From NCBI RefSeq assembly GCF_013408245.1, contig NZ_JACBYS010000001.1, positions 434,001 to 498,000 of the forward strand: DNA of 64,000 bases, given 5' to 3'. The position numbers were made by a program, and so were the translations under genes. The stretch's first letter is position 1; every line of letters starts with the position of its first letter. Source of the stretch: Duganella sp. 1224. GTDB lineage: Bacteria > Pseudomonadota > Gammaproteobacteria > Burkholderiales > Burkholderiaceae_D. Below, piece by piece: positions 1 through 9,891 of this stretch. The notes below the pieces were generated by a model. It had not been told where the DNA came from and ran no database searches. It saw only the letters and a program-made list of their open reading frames with translations.

Positions 1-1
1 G

Positions 2-1033
2 GCGCAGCTGCGCAACGTCACCTCCGACGTTGGCGCCAGCGCGCCGGCGGCCTACGTCACGGTCGACCGCGACACCGCCTCGCGCCTGTCGGTCACCGCC
101 GCCTCGATCGACGACGCGCTGTACAGCGCCTTCGGCCAGCGCATCGTCTCCACCATCTTCACCGAGACCAACCAGTACCGCGTGATCCTGGAGGCGCGGC
201 GCGACTCGATCGCCACCCCGGCCGACCTGGAAAACCTGTACCTGCGCACCGGCTCCGGCAAACCGACGCCGCTGTCGGCGGTGGCCAAGGTCAGCGAGCG
301 CCAGGCGCCGTTGCAGGTCACGCACGTGGCGCAGTACCCGGCCACCACGCTGGGTTTCGACACCGCGCCCGGCGTCTCGCTGGGCACGGCGGTGGACAGC
401 ATCAAGCAGGCCGCCGCCGAGATCAAGTTCCCGGCCTCGGTCACGCTGACCTTCCTCGGCGCCTCGGGCGCCTACCAGAATTCGCTGAACAACCAGCTGT
501 GGCTGATCCTGGCGGCGGTGGTCTGCGTCTACATCGTGCTGGGCGTGCTGTATGAGAGCTACATCCACCCGCTGACCATCCTGTCGACGCTGCCGTCGGC
601 CGGCGTCGGCGCGCTGCTGGCGCTGTGGATCACCGGCCAGGACCTGGGCGTGATCGGCATCATCGGCATCATTCTGCTGATCGGCATCGTCAAGAAGAAC
701 GCCATCATGATGATCGACTTCGCCATCGAGGCCGAGCGCGACGAGGGCAAGGCGCCGCGCGAGGCCATCCACCAGGCCGCGCTGCTGCGCTTCCGGCCGA
801 TCCTGATGACCACGCTGGCGGCGCTGTTCGCGGCCGTGCCGCTGATGCTGGGCTGGGGCGAGGGCGCCGAGCTGCGCCGCCCGCTGGGCCTGGCCATCTT
901 CGGCGGCCTGATCGTCAGCCAGTTGCTGACGCTGTTCACCACGCCGGTGATCTACCTCGGCTTCGACAGCCTGGGGCGGCGCCTGCGCGGCCAGCCGTCG
1001 CCGGCCACGCCGGCCGGAGGTAGCGCGCTGTGA
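2..1033 (+). CDS. RND multidrug efflux permease, MdtB-like (5' truncated)
   Basis: This is the C-terminal part of an inner-membrane RND (AcrB/MdtB-type) proton-driven drug pump; the reading frame is open from base 2 and the start lies outside the window. The visible 343 codons cover the end of the second porter/docking region (a YSAFGQR-like segment near residue 40) and the last transmembrane block, with the typical [30 protein letters not shown] and [13 protein letters not shown] stretches of RND permeases. The next gene starts with GTG inside the stop codon (overlap GTGA), so the two permeases are translationally coupled, as in mdtB-mdtC/muxB-muxC pairs that form a heterotrimer. Assignment to the MdtB position rests on gene order; no periplasmic adaptor is visible, presumably because it lies upstream. 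Confidence 0.9.
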   Translation, partial: AQLRNVTSDVGASAPAAYVTVDRDTASRLSVTAASIDDALYSAFGQRIVSTIFTETNQYRVILEARRDSIATPADLENLYLRTGSGKPTPLSAVAKVSERQAPLQVTHVAQYPATTLGFDTAPGVSLGTAVDSIKQAAAEIKFPASVTLTFLGASGAYQNSLNNQLWLILAAVVCVYIVLGVLYESYIHPLTILSTLPSAGVGALLALWITGQDLGVIGIIGIILLIGIVKKNAIMMIDFAIEAERDEGKAPREAIHQAALLRFRPILMTTLAALFAAVPLMLGWGEGAELRRPLGLAIFGGLIVSQLLTLFTTPVIYLGFDSLGRRLRGQPSPATPAGGSAL

Positions 1034-4000
1034 ACCTGTCGTCCCCCTTCGTCAAGCGCCCCATCGCCACCGTCCTGCTGACGGTGGGCGTGGCGCTGGC
1101 CGGCATCGGCGCGTTCTTCGTGCTGCCGGTGGCGCCGCTGCCGCAGGTCGACTTCCCGATCATCTCGGTCAGCGCCACGCTGCCCGGCGCCAGCCCGGAC
1201 ACCATGGCCACCAGCGTGGCCACGCCGCTGGAGCGCCACCTCGGCACCATCGCCGGCGTCAACGAGATGACCTCGCAGTCGAGCACCAGCTCGGCCAACG
1301 TCACGCTGCAGTTTGACCTCAACCGCAACGTCGACTCGGTGGCGCGCGAGGTGCAGGCGGCCATCAACGCCAGCCGCGTCGACCTGCCGTCCACGCTGCG
1401 CAGCAATCCGACCTACCGCAAGGCCAACACCTCCGGCGCGCCGGTGATGATCCTGGCGCTGACCTCCAAGACCCGCACGCCGGGCCAGATCTACGACGCC
1501 GTCTCCAACATCGTGCTGCAACGGCTGTCGCAGGTGACCGGCGTCGGCGACGTGGAACTGGGCGGCAGCTCGCTGCCGGCGGTGCGGGTGGAACTGAACC
1601 CGTACGCGATGAACAAGCAGGGCCTGTCGATGGAGGACGTGCGCGCCGCCATCCAGGCCGCCAACGCCAACCGCCCGCGCGGCGCGCTGCAGGGCGACGG
1701 CCGCCGGCTGCAGATCTATTCCGAGTCGGCCAACGCCACCGGCGGGCGCAGCGCCACCGACTACCAGAACCTGATCGTCGGCTACCGCAACGGTACCGAG
1801 ATCCGCCTGCGGGACGTGGCCGAGGTGGTGGACGGCGTCGAGGACCAGAACAACCTGGGCCTGTTCAATGGCGAGAAGGCCATCATCGTGCTGATCCGCT
1901 CCCAGGCCGGCGCCAACGTCATCGAGACGGTGGACAGCGTGCGCGCGCAGCTGCCGATGCTGCAGGCGCAGCTGCCGCCGGACGTCAAGATCCAGGTGGC
2001 CAGCGACAGCACCAACTCGATCCGCTCGTCGCTGCACGAGATCGAGGTCACGCTGATCATCTCCATCCTGCTGGTGGTGCTGGTGGTCAGCGTGTTCCTG
2101 CGCAATGTGCGCGCCACCATCGTGCCGACCGTGGCCACCATCGTCTCGCTGCTGGGCACCTTCGGCGTCATGTACCTGCTCGGCTTCAGCCTGAACAACC
2201 TGTCGCTGATGGCGCTGACCGTGGCCACCGGCTTCGTGGTCGACGACGCCATCGTGGTGCTGGAAAACACCACCCGCCACATCGAGGCCGGCATGGACCG
2301 CTTCCAGGCGGCGCTGCTGGGCGCGCGCGAGGTGGGCTTCACGGTGCTGTCGATCAGCCTGTCGCTGATCGCGGTGTTCATTCCGCTGCTGTTCATGGGC
2401 GGCCAGTTCGGCGCGCTGTTCAAGGAATTTGCGATCACGCTGTCGGCGGCGGTGATGATTTCGCTGGTGATCTCGCTGACCACCACGCCGATGATGTGCG
2501 CCTGGCTGCTGTCGCCCGGCGCCCACGCCACCAAGCCGCAGGGCCGCATCGCGCGCTTCTTCGAGCGCGGCTTCGACTTCGTGCTGAAGACCTACGAGCA
2601 CGCGCTGGACTGGGCGCTGCACAGCGTCTGGCTGGTGATGCTGAGCCTGGTGTTCGTGATCGGCCTGAATTTCTACCTGTTCGCGGCGATTCCGAAGGGC
2701 GGCTTCCCGCAGCAGGACACCGGCCAGATCAGCGGCGGCATCCGCGCCGACCAGAGCATCTCGTTCCAGGCCATGCAGGGCAAGCTGCGCCAGCTGGTCA
2801 ACATCATCAAGGACGATCCGGACGTGGCGACCGTGGTCGGCTTCACCGGCGGCCGGCGCGCCGGCGGCGGCTTCATGTTCGTCAACCTCAAGCCGGCCAG
2901 CGAGCGCAAGGTGGCGGGGCAGGCGGTGATCGCCCGCCTGCGGCCCAAGCTGGCCAAGGTCACCGGCGTGACCTTGTTCCTCAGCCCGGTGCAGGACCTG
3001 CGCGCCGGCGGCCGCTCGGCCAACGCCAACTTCCAGTACACGCTGAAGTCGGACAACCAGGCCGACCTGAAGAAATGGGCGGCGCGCCTGGCCGAGGCGA
3101 TGAAGGGGCGGCCGGCGCTGACCGACGTCGATTCCGACCAGGCCGACAACGGCGTCGAGACCTTTGTCACCATCGACAAGCAGAGCGCGTCGCGCCTCGG
3201 CATTTCGACGCGCGACATCGACAACGCGTTGTACAACAGCTTCGGCCAGCGCCAGGTGGCCACCATCTACGATGAGCTGAACCAGTACCACGTGATCATG
3301 GAAGTGGCGCGCGAGTGGGCGCGCAGCCCGGAGGCGCTGAACGACGTCTACGTGCCGTCCACCGGCCTGCCGGCGCCGAGCGCGGCCAACCCGAGCGGCG
3401 CGCCGGTGGCGACCACCGCGGCCGCCACCACCACCGCCGGCAACAGCAGCGCCACCAGCACCTCGTCGGCCACCGCCGCCAACGTGGCCGCGCCGGCGGT
3501 GCGCGACGCCTCGTCCGGCTCGTCGCTCAGCACCAAGGCCACCACCATGGTGCCGCTGTCGACGGTGGCGCGTTACGCCGAGAGTTCGGCGCCGACCTCG
3601 ATCAACCACCAGGACGGCGAACTGGCCACCACCATCGCCTTCAACCTGGCCGACGGCGCCAGCCTGTCCGAGGCGGCGGCGCAGATCGCCCAGGCCGAGG
3701 CGGACATCGCCATGCCGAGCAATGTGCGCGGCAGCTTCGCCGGCGCCGCCAAGCAGGCGCAGGACAGCAACAAGTCGCTGCCGCTGCTGATCCTGGCCGC
3801 CATCGTGGTCATCTACATCGTGCTGGGCATCCTGTACGAAAGCCTGGTGCACCCGGTGACGGTGCTGACCACGCTGCCATCGGCCGGCGTCGGCGCGGTG
3901 CTGGCGCTGCTGGTGTTCAAGATGGAGTTCTCGACCATCGCGCTGATCGGCATCTTCCTGCTGATCGGCATCGTCAAGAAAAACGCCATCATGATCATCG

Positions 4001-4326
4001 ACTTCGCGCTGGAGGCCGAGCGCTCGCGCGGGCTGGCGCCGCTGGAGGCGGTGCGCGAGGCCTGCCTGCTGCGCTTCCGGCCGATCCTGATGACCACCGT
4101 GGCCGCCGGCCTGGGCGCGCTGCCGCTGGCGATCGGCTTCGGCGAGGGCTCGGAGCTGCGCCAGCCGCTGGGCGTGGCCATCATCGGCGGCCTGATCGCC
4201 AGCCAGATGCTGACGCTGCTGACGACGCCGGTGGTCTACATCCTGATGGACAAGCTGCGCCGCCGCGGCCCGTCCGAACAACAACTGAGCCGCATCCATA
4301 GCGACGAATCGCCGATTACACCATGA
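1030..4326 (+). CDS. mdtC: RND multidrug efflux permease, MdtC-like
   Basis: Full-length 1098-aa RND permease. The N-terminus ([19 protein letters not shown], then [12 protein letters not shown]) and the [17 protein letters not shown] segment of the proton-relay helix closely resemble E. coli MdtC. Twelve transmembrane segments and two large periplasmic loops are expected. The GTG start at 1030 overlaps the stop of the upstream permease, and the stop overlaps the ATG of the outer-membrane factor gene, so all three form one operon. It is about 70 residues longer than MdtC because of an Ala/Ser/Thr-rich low-complexity insertion at roughly residues 775-840 of the second periplasmic loop. Function as a drug or bile-type amphiphile exporter is family knowledge; the substrate is unknown. 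Confidence 0.93.
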   Translation: MNLSSPFVKRPIATVLLTVGVALAGIGAFFVLPVAPLPQVDFPIISVSATLPGASPDTMATSVATPLERHLGTIAGVNEMTSQSSTSSANVTLQFDLNRNVDSVAREVQAAINASRVDLPSTLRSNPTYRKANTSGAPVMILALTSKTRTPGQIYDAVSNIVLQRLSQVTGVGDVELGGSSLPAVRVELNPYAMNKQGLSMEDVRAAIQAANANRPRGALQGDGRRLQIYSESANATGGRSATDYQNLIVGYRNGTEIRLRDVAEVVDGVEDQNNLGLFNGEKAIIVLIRSQAGANVIETVDSVRAQLPMLQAQLPPDVKIQVASDSTNSIRSSLHEIEVTLIISILLVVLVVSVFLRNVRATIVPTVATIVSLLGTFGVMYLLGFSLNNLSLMALTVATGFVVDDAIVVLENTTRHIEAGMDRFQAALLGAREVGFTVLSISLSLIAVFIPLLFMGGQFGALFKEFAITLSAAVMISLVISLTTTPMMCAWLLSPGAHATKPQGRIARFFERGFDFVLKTYEHALDWALHSVWLVMLSLVFVIGLNFYLFAAIPKGGFPQQDTGQISGGIRADQSISFQAMQGKLRQLVNIIKDDPDVATVVGFTGGRRAGGGFMFVNLKPASERKVAGQAVIARLRPKLAKVTGVTLFLSPVQDLRAGGRSANANFQYTLKSDNQADLKKWAARLAEAMKGRPALTDVDSDQADNGVETFVTIDKQSASRLGISTRDIDNALYNSFGQRQVATIYDELNQYHVIMEVAREWARSPEALNDVYVPSTGLPAPSAANPSGAPVATTAAATTTAGNSSATSTSSATAANVAAPAVRDASSGSSLSTKATTMVPLSTVARYAESSAPTSINHQDGELATTIAFNLADGASLSEAAAQIAQAEADIAMPSNVRGSFAGAAKQAQDSNKSLPLLILAAIVVIYIVLGILYESLVHPVTVLTTLPSAGVGAVLALLVFKMEFSTIALIGIFLLIGIVKKNAIMIIDFALEAERSRGLAPLEAVREACLLRFRPILMTTVAAGLGALPLAIGFGEGSELRQPLGVAIIGGLIASQMLTLLTTPVVYILMDKLRRRGPSEQQLSRIHSDESPITP

Positions 4327-5759
4327 GCAAACACGCATTGACCTCCCGTTATCCCCTGACCGCGCTGGCCATGGCGGCCGCGCTGCTGGCCGGCTGCTCG
4401 GTCACGCCCACCTACCAGGTGCCGGCGACGCCGCAGCCGGCGGCCTACAAGGAAACGCCGAGCGACGCCGACAAGGCGGCCGCCGGCTGGACCGCCGCCG
4501 CGCCGGCCGACACGCTGGAACGCGGCCCGTGGTGGCAGCTGTTCAACGATCCGCTGCTGAACCAGATGGCCGAGAGCCTTGAGGTGAACAACCAGAACGT
4601 GGCGGCCGCGGTGGCGGCGTACGCGCAGGCGCGCGCGCTGGTGGCCGAGCAGCGCGCCGCGCTGTTCCCGGTGGTGGACCTGAACGCCAGCGCCACCCGT
4701 TCCGGCGGCGGCGGCAACACGCCCACCGCCAACCAGTACCGCGCCAACATCGGCGCCAGCTGGGAGCCGGACGTGTGGGGCAAGCTGCGCGCGGGCCTGG
4801 GCAACGCCAACGCCAGCCTGCAGGCCAGCGCCGCCGACCTGGCGGCCGCGCGCCTGTCGGCGCAGGGCGAGCTGGCCACCAACTACTTCGCGCTGCGCGA
4901 GGCCGACGCCGAGAAGGCCATCCTGGAGCAGACCACCGAGGGCTACGAGCGGGTGCTGCAGATCACGCAGAACCGCTTCGACGCCGGCATCGCCGCCAAG
5001 TCGGACCTGCTGCAGGCGCAGACGCAGCTGGCCAGCGCCCGCATCGACCAGATCACGCTGCTGCGCACCCGCGCCACCTACGAGCACGCCATCGCGGTCC
5101 TGCTGGGCAAGGCGGCCAACGACTTCGCGCTGCCGCCGGCCGAGTGGAAGATCACCGTGCCGGACATCCCGACCGGCCTGCCGTCGACGCTGCTGCAGCG
5201 CCGCCCGGACATCGCCGGCGCCGAGCGCCGCGTGGCGGCCGCCAACCAGAACATCGGCATCGCCCGCAGCGCCTATTTCCCCAGCCTGAACCTGACCGGT
5301 TCCTTCGGCTACGGCGCCGGCGCCACCGGCGGCTTGTTCAACGCCTCCAACAACCTGTGGTCGCTGGGCCTGAGCGCGGCGCAGACGCTGTTTGACGCCG
5401 GCGCCACCCGCGCCCGCGTCAGCGGCGCCGAGGCGGCGCGCGACCAGGCCATCGCCACCTACCGGCAGACGGTGTTGTCGGCCTTCGCCGACGTCGAGAA
5501 CCAGCTGGTGGCCACGCGCGCGCTGGTGCAGCAGCAGGACCTGCGCAAGGTGGCGTCGGCGGCGGCCGACCAGGTCGAGGTGCAGCTGCTGAACCGCTAC
5601 CGCGCCGGGCAGGTCAGCTACAGCGACGTGGTCACCGCGCAGCAGACCGCGCTGGCCGCGCGCCGCGCGCTGGTGCAGGCCCAGGTCAACCGCCAGACCA
5701 CGGCGATCGCGCTGATCCAGTCGCTGGGTGGCGGCTGGCACGCGGGCGACCAGCCGTAG
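4323..5759 (+). CDS. Outer-membrane efflux lipoprotein (NodT/OprM family)
   Basis: 478-aa TolC-like outer-membrane channel of the NodT/OprM family. A lipoprotein signal peptide ends in the lipobox LLAGC (Cys about residue 24). Two TolC-type OEP repeats follow; the RRPDIAGAERRVAAANQNIG segment is diagnostic for this family. The ATG overlaps the mdtC stop codon (ATGA), so it is the last gene of the RND operon and supplies its outer-membrane exit duct. No clear intrinsic terminator is seen in the 27 bp before the next gene. Confidence 0.93.
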   Translation: MSKHALTSRYPLTALAMAAALLAGCSVTPTYQVPATPQPAAYKETPSDADKAAAGWTAAAPADTLERGPWWQLFNDPLLNQMAESLEVNNQNVAAAVAAYAQARALVAEQRAALFPVVDLNASATRSGGGGNTPTANQYRANIGASWEPDVWGKLRAGLGNANASLQASAADLAAARLSAQGELATNYFALREADAEKAILEQTTEGYERVLQITQNRFDAGIAAKSDLLQAQTQLASARIDQITLLRTRATYEHAIAVLLGKAANDFALPPAEWKITVPDIPTGLPSTLLQRRPDIAGAERRVAAANQNIGIARSAYFPSLNLTGSFGYGAGATGGLFNASNNLWSLGLSAAQTLFDAGATRARVSGAEAARDQAIATYRQTVLSAFADVENQLVATRALVQQQDLRKVASAAADQVEVQLLNRYRAGQVSYSDVVTAQQTALAARRALVQAQVNRQTTAIALIQSLGGGWHAGDQP

Positions 5760-5786
5760 CGGCGTTTCAGAGTAAGATAGGGGACG

Positions 5787-8351
5787 ATGACAAATTCCGC
5801 CCCTTCCCTGACGCCACCGCCGGCCGCGCCGGCCCGCGGCGTGGTGCCGCTGGTCGGCATCGGCGCGTCCGCCGGCGGCCTCAAGCCGCTGTCCGAATTC
5901 CTGTGCAGCGTGCCGCCCGACAGCGCCTTCGCCTACGTGGTGGTGCAGCATCTCGACCCCGCGCGCCGCGGGGTGCTGCCGGAGCTGCTGCAAAACCTGA
6001 CGCCGATGCCGGTGGCCGAGGTCAACGAGCCCATGCCGGTGCAGGCCGGCCATGTGTACATTATCCCGCCCGACCATGATCTCGGCTTCGCGGACGGGCG
6101 GCTGGCGCCGCTGCCGCCGGCCGGCGAACGCGGCCATCGCCGCCCGGTCGACCGGTTTTTCCAGGCGTTGGCGCGGCACCATCCGCAGCAGGCGATTGGC
6201 GTGGTGCTGTCCGGCATGGGCGCCGACGGCACCCGCGGCCTGGCGGCGATCCGCGAGGCCGGCGGCCTGACGCTGGCGCAGCTGCCGTCGTCGGCGCAGT
6301 TCGACGCCATGCCGGCCAGCGCCATCGGCGCCGGCGCGGTCGACCTGGTGGCGCTGCCGGGCCAGATGATGGAGCACATCCAGCGCTGGTGGCGCATGGA
6401 GGGCTTGCTGTGGCTGCCGGACCGGGCCGGCGTCGAACGCGCCCAGTTGCGCCAGATGTTCCAGCTGCTGCGCCAGCATGGCGGCGCCGATTTTTCCGAC
6501 TATAAGCTGAGCACCGTGCTGCGGCGCGTCGACCGCCGCATGCGGCTGCGCCAGACCGCCACGCTGGCGGACTATGTCGCCTTCCTGCACGCCAACCGCG
6601 GCGAGATCGAGCTGCTGTTCAAGGAGCTGCTGATCGGCGTGACGCAGTTTTTCCGCGATCCCAAGGTATGGGAGCAGTTGCGCGACGTGGTGCTGCCGGA
6701 ACTGCTGCTGGCGTACCCGGACGGCGGCGAATTCAAGGCCTGGGTGCCGGCCTGCTCGACCGGCGAGGAGGCGTATACGCTGGCGATGGTGTTCCGCGAA
6801 GCGGCGCAGCGGCTGCCGTCGCCGGAGCGCTACCAGCTGCAGATTTTCGCCACCGACCTCGACGACGACGCGGTGGCGCGCGCGCGGCAGGGGGTGTTCG
6901 GCGCCAGCATCCGCGAGCAGGTGCCGGCCGATCTGCTGCGGCGCTACTTCGTCGGCACCGAGGAGCAGGGCTACCGCATTGCCAAGGATATCCGCAAGGG
7001 CATCATTTTCGCCCGGCAGAATGTGATTTCCGATCCGCCGTTCACCAAGCTGGACATCCTGTGCTGCCGCAACCTGCTGATTTATTTCACCCCGCGGCTG
7101 CAGGCGCAGCTGATACCCCTGTTCCATTATGCCTTGCGCCCGCAACGCCTGCTGGTGCTGGGCAGCGCCGACACCCCGGGCCAGTTCAATGAAATGTTCG
7201 CGCCGGTGCTGCCTTCCAGCAGAGTGTTCCGCCGGCTGGAGGTGTCCAGCCAGCGCTTTGGCAGCTATCTGGCAACCCGTCAATCCATCCCCCCCGCACC
7301 CATGAACGACACCCACAATCCGGCCAGCCGGCCATCGCTGCAGCAGCAGATCGACCAGCACCTGTTGCAGCGGCATACGCCGGCGGCAGTGCTGGTCAAC
7401 CGCGAGGGCGACATCCTGTATATCCATGGCCGTACCGGCGCCTTCCTGGAACCGGCGGCCGGCAAGGCCAACTGGAACATCCACGCGATGGCGCGCGACA
7501 GCGTGCGGCCGGCGGTGGCGGCGCTGCTGGAGCGCGCGGCGCAAACGGCCGGCGTCGCCGTGATGCGCGGCGTGGCGCTGACCGAGCATGGCGACGGCCG
7601 GCAACTGCTGGATCTGACGGCGGAAGCGCTGGCCGACAGCGGCGTGGCGGGCGCGGTGCTGCTGACGTTTGTGCTGCAGCCCGGTTCCCCCGCCAGGCGC
7701 CGCAGCCGTTCCGGCAACCCGCAGGTGCAGGAGCTGGAGCGTCAGCTGGCGCAGGCCCGGCTGGAAATCCAGGCGGTGCGCGACGAGATGCAGGCGTCGC
7801 GCGAGGAGCTGCGCTCGGCCAACGAGGAGCTGCAGTCGACCAACGAGGAGCTGCAGTCGACCAACGAGGAACTGACCACCTCCAAGGAGGAAATGCAGTC
7901 GCTGAACGAAGAGCTATACACGGTCAACGCGGAACTGCAATCGAAGGTCGATGATTTGTCGGTGGTCAACGGCGACATGAAGAACCTGCTCAACAGCACC
8001 GACATCGCCACGATTTTCCTCGACAGCGAGATGCGGATACGGCGCTTTACCGAACGCGCCACGCAAATCTTCAAGCTGATCGCCGCCGACCTGCACCGGC
8101 CGCTGAGCGACATCAACAACGAACTGGAGTACCCCGATCTGGAGCAGGACGCGCGCGAAGTGTTGCGCACCCTGGTGTTTTGCGAGCGGCAGATCCCGAC
8201 CCGCACCGGACGCTGGTTCTCGGTGCGCATCATGCCTTACCGGACCGTGGAAAACGTCATCGACGGCGTGGTGCTGACGTTGGTGAACATCACCGAAGCC
8301 AAGCAGCTGGAAGTGCAGCTGCGCGCGGCGCAGAACGGCGGCCGCCCATGA
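5787..8351 (+). CDS. CheB-CheR-PAS fusion chemosensory/signalling protein
   Basis: 854-aa fusion. Residues about 20-200 form a CheB methylesterase domain: the active-site serine is in GIGASAGG (Ser28), the histidine in VVQHLDP (His55), and SGMGADGTRG carries the Asp. Residues about 215-480 form a CheR SAM-dependent methyltransferase domain (VPACSTGEEAYTLAM motif; LDILCCRNLLIYF). Residues about 640-715 are a long heptad coiled coil rich in NEELQST repeats, followed by a PAS domain at about 720-845. There is no N-terminal receiver domain, unlike classical CheB. The stop overlaps the ATG of the histidine kinase gene. Such CheB/CheR/PAS proteins are usually signalling hybrids outside flagellar chemotaxis operons; the methylation substrate is unknown. 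Confidence 0.92.
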   Translation: MTNSAPSLTPPPAAPARGVVPLVGIGASAGGLKPLSEFLCSVPPDSAFAYVVVQHLDPARRGVLPELLQNLTPMPVAEVNEPMPVQAGHVYIIPPDHDLGFADGRLAPLPPAGERGHRRPVDRFFQALARHHPQQAIGVVLSGMGADGTRGLAAIREAGGLTLAQLPSSAQFDAMPASAIGAGAVDLVALPGQMMEHIQRWWRMEGLLWLPDRAGVERAQLRQMFQLLRQHGGADFSDYKLSTVLRRVDRRMRLRQTATLADYVAFLHANRGEIELLFKELLIGVTQFFRDPKVWEQLRDVVLPELLLAYPDGGEFKAWVPACSTGEEAYTLAMVFREAAQRLPSPERYQLQIFATDLDDDAVARARQGVFGASIREQVPADLLRRYFVGTEEQGYRIAKDIRKGIIFARQNVISDPPFTKLDILCCRNLLIYFTPRLQAQLIPLFHYALRPQRLLVLGSADTPGQFNEMFAPVLPSSRVFRRLEVSSQRFGSYLATRQSIPPAPMNDTHNPASRPSLQQQIDQHLLQRHTPAAVLVNREGDILYIHGRTGAFLEPAAGKANWNIHAMARDSVRPAVAALLERAAQTAGVAVMRGVALTEHGDGRQLLDLTAEALADSGVAGAVLLTFVLQPGSPARRRSRSGNPQVQELERQLAQARLEIQAVRDEMQASREELRSANEELQSTNEELQSTNEELTTSKEEMQSLNEELYTVNAELQSKVDDLSVVNGDMKNLLNSTDIATIFLDSEMRIRRFTERATQIFKLIAADLHRPLSDINNELEYPDLEQDAREVLRTLVFCERQIPTRTGRWFSVRIMPYRTVENVIDGVVLTLVNITEAKQLEVQLRAAQNGGRP

Positions 8352-9859
8352 GCGGGCGGCGCCGCGGCGATGCCAGCGGGGAGGACGGCGCGGCGCTGTC
8401 CCTGGCCCACAGCGAACGGTTGCGGCGCTGGCACCAGCAGCAGGCCAGCCAGATCGAGCTGGATCTGCAGCAGCAGGCGCTGGCCGAGCAGCAGTCCTGG
8501 CAGATGCTGGCGATCGGCCGCACCGACTACGCGGCCCTGTATGAGCAGGCGCCGGCCGGCTATCTGTCGCTGGACGCCGGGGGCTGCATCGTGCGGGCCA
8601 ATCTGGCGGCGGCGGCGTTGCTGGGCCGGCGCCGCGCCGAGCTGCCGGGCCAGTGCCTGCCGGGCTTTTTCGACGCGCCGGCGCGGGAGCGTCTGCGCGA
8701 ATTCATTGCCGCCACCCTGGCCGGGGCCGCCCCCGGCGCGCTGGAGCTGCTGCTGGGCGGGCGCCAGGTGCGCATCGAGGCCAACCTCGACCAGCCGGCG
8801 CAGCGCTGCCGCATGATTCTGACCGACATGGGCACCACCGCGGTGCGGGAGGCGGCGCGGCGCCGCGCGTTCGAGGTGCTCGACCACATGGCGGAGGGCG
8901 TGCTGGTGTGCGATGCCGCGCGCCGCATCGTTTCGGTCAATCCGGCCTTTGTGCGGTTGACCGGCTATGCCGCCGAAGACGTGCTGGGGCGCCGCACGGG
9001 CTTCCTGATTGCGGCGCAGGCGGCGCCGGCCTGGCGCGGCGCGTTGCGCGGGTTGCGCCAGGCGCCGCGCTGGGAGGGCGAACTGTCGGGCCGGCGGCGC
9101 GACGGCAGCGTGTACGCCGGCATGGTGTCGCTGAGCGTGGTGCGCGACGGTGACGGCGGCGTCCATTATATCGGGGTGTTTTCCGATATCACGGCGCGTC
9201 GCCAGGCCGAGAACAGCCAGCGCCTGGCGCTGCATCTGGAGCGGCGCAAGGAGCAGGAGCGCGAGCGCATCGCGCGCGACATTCACGATGAGCTGGGCCA
9301 GAACCTGCTGGCGTTGCGGATCGACGTCGCCATGCTGGCCGAGCGCAGCGGGGCGCGGCACCCGCGGCTGCACCAGCGCGCGCGTGCCGCGCTGCAAAAC
9401 GTCGATGCCACCATTCGCAGCGTGCGCGGCATCATGAACGACTTGCGGCCGGCGGTGCTGGACCTCGGGCTGTGCGCGGCGCTGGAGTGGCAGGTGGCGG
9501 AATTCCGCCGCGACAGCGGCTTGCGCTGCACCTTGTCGCTGCCGCCGGAGGCGGCGCTGCCGCCGCTGCCGGCGGCCATGGAAATTGCGCTGTTCCGCAG
9601 CTTGCAGGAGGCGCTGCTGAATATCCGCCGCCATGCGCACGCCAGCGCGGTGGCGGTGCAACTGCTGCTGCCTGCCGGGGGGCTGGCGTTCAGTGTCACC
9701 GACGACGGCGTCGGGCTGGCGCCGGGCGCCCGCGCCAAGCCGGACGCGTTTGGCCTGATCGGCATGGAGCAGCGGGTCGGCGCGCTGGGCGGGCGGCTGA
9801 CCATGGAGAGCGCGCTGGCGGGGGGCGGATGTAGGCTGAGGCTGAGCTTCGATCTATAA
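8348..9859 (+). CDS. PAS-domain sensor histidine kinase (NarX/HisKA_3 type)
   Basis: 503-aa cytoplasmic histidine kinase; I use the ATG at 8348, which overlaps the stop of the CheB-CheR gene (ATGA), rather than an earlier in-frame ATG inside that gene. Two PAS-like domains (about 50-165 and 170-295) precede a HisKA_3 dimerisation domain with the phospho-acceptor motif ERERIARDIHDELGQNLLAL and a HATPase_c domain (NIRRHAHAS N-box, VTDDGVGL G-box, GLIGMEQRV). No transmembrane helix is evident, so the ligand or redox signal is probably intracellular or is passed from the CheB-CheR partner. The NarL-type response regulator it should phosphorylate is not adjacent. Confidence 0.9.
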   Translation: MSGRRRGDASGEDGAALSLAHSERLRRWHQQQASQIELDLQQQALAEQQSWQMLAIGRTDYAALYEQAPAGYLSLDAGGCIVRANLAAAALLGRRRAELPGQCLPGFFDAPARERLREFIAATLAGAAPGALELLLGGRQVRIEANLDQPAQRCRMILTDMGTTAVREAARRRAFEVLDHMAEGVLVCDAARRIVSVNPAFVRLTGYAAEDVLGRRTGFLIAAQAAPAWRGALRGLRQAPRWEGELSGRRRDGSVYAGMVSLSVVRDGDGGVHYIGVFSDITARRQAENSQRLALHLERRKEQERERIARDIHDELGQNLLALRIDVAMLAERSGARHPRLHQRARAALQNVDATIRSVRGIMNDLRPAVLDLGLCAALEWQVAEFRRDSGLRCTLSLPPEAALPPLPAAMEIALFRSLQEALLNIRRHAHASAVAVQLLLPAGGLAFSVTDDGVGLAPGARAKPDAFGLIGMEQRVGALGGRLTMESALAGGGCRLRLSFDL

Positions 9860-9891
9860 TACTGGCGCCAAAATCATTCAGGGGCCATATC

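Noticed and set aside
952..4338. 1128-aa open frame on the minus strand opposite the RND permease
   Set aside because: Shadow frame of a high-GC gene: Arg/His/Gln/Ala-rich low-complexity translation with no domain, fully antisense to a well-supported gene.
4236..7604. 1122-aa minus-strand open frame across the outer-membrane lipoprotein and CheB-CheR genes
   Set aside because: Spans two unrelated real genes on the other strand and has the same compositional bias as other shadows.
8180..8347. In-frame upstream extension of the histidine kinase gene
   Set aside because: Lies wholly inside the CheB-CheR coding sequence; the coupled ATG at 8348 gives the natural N-terminus.
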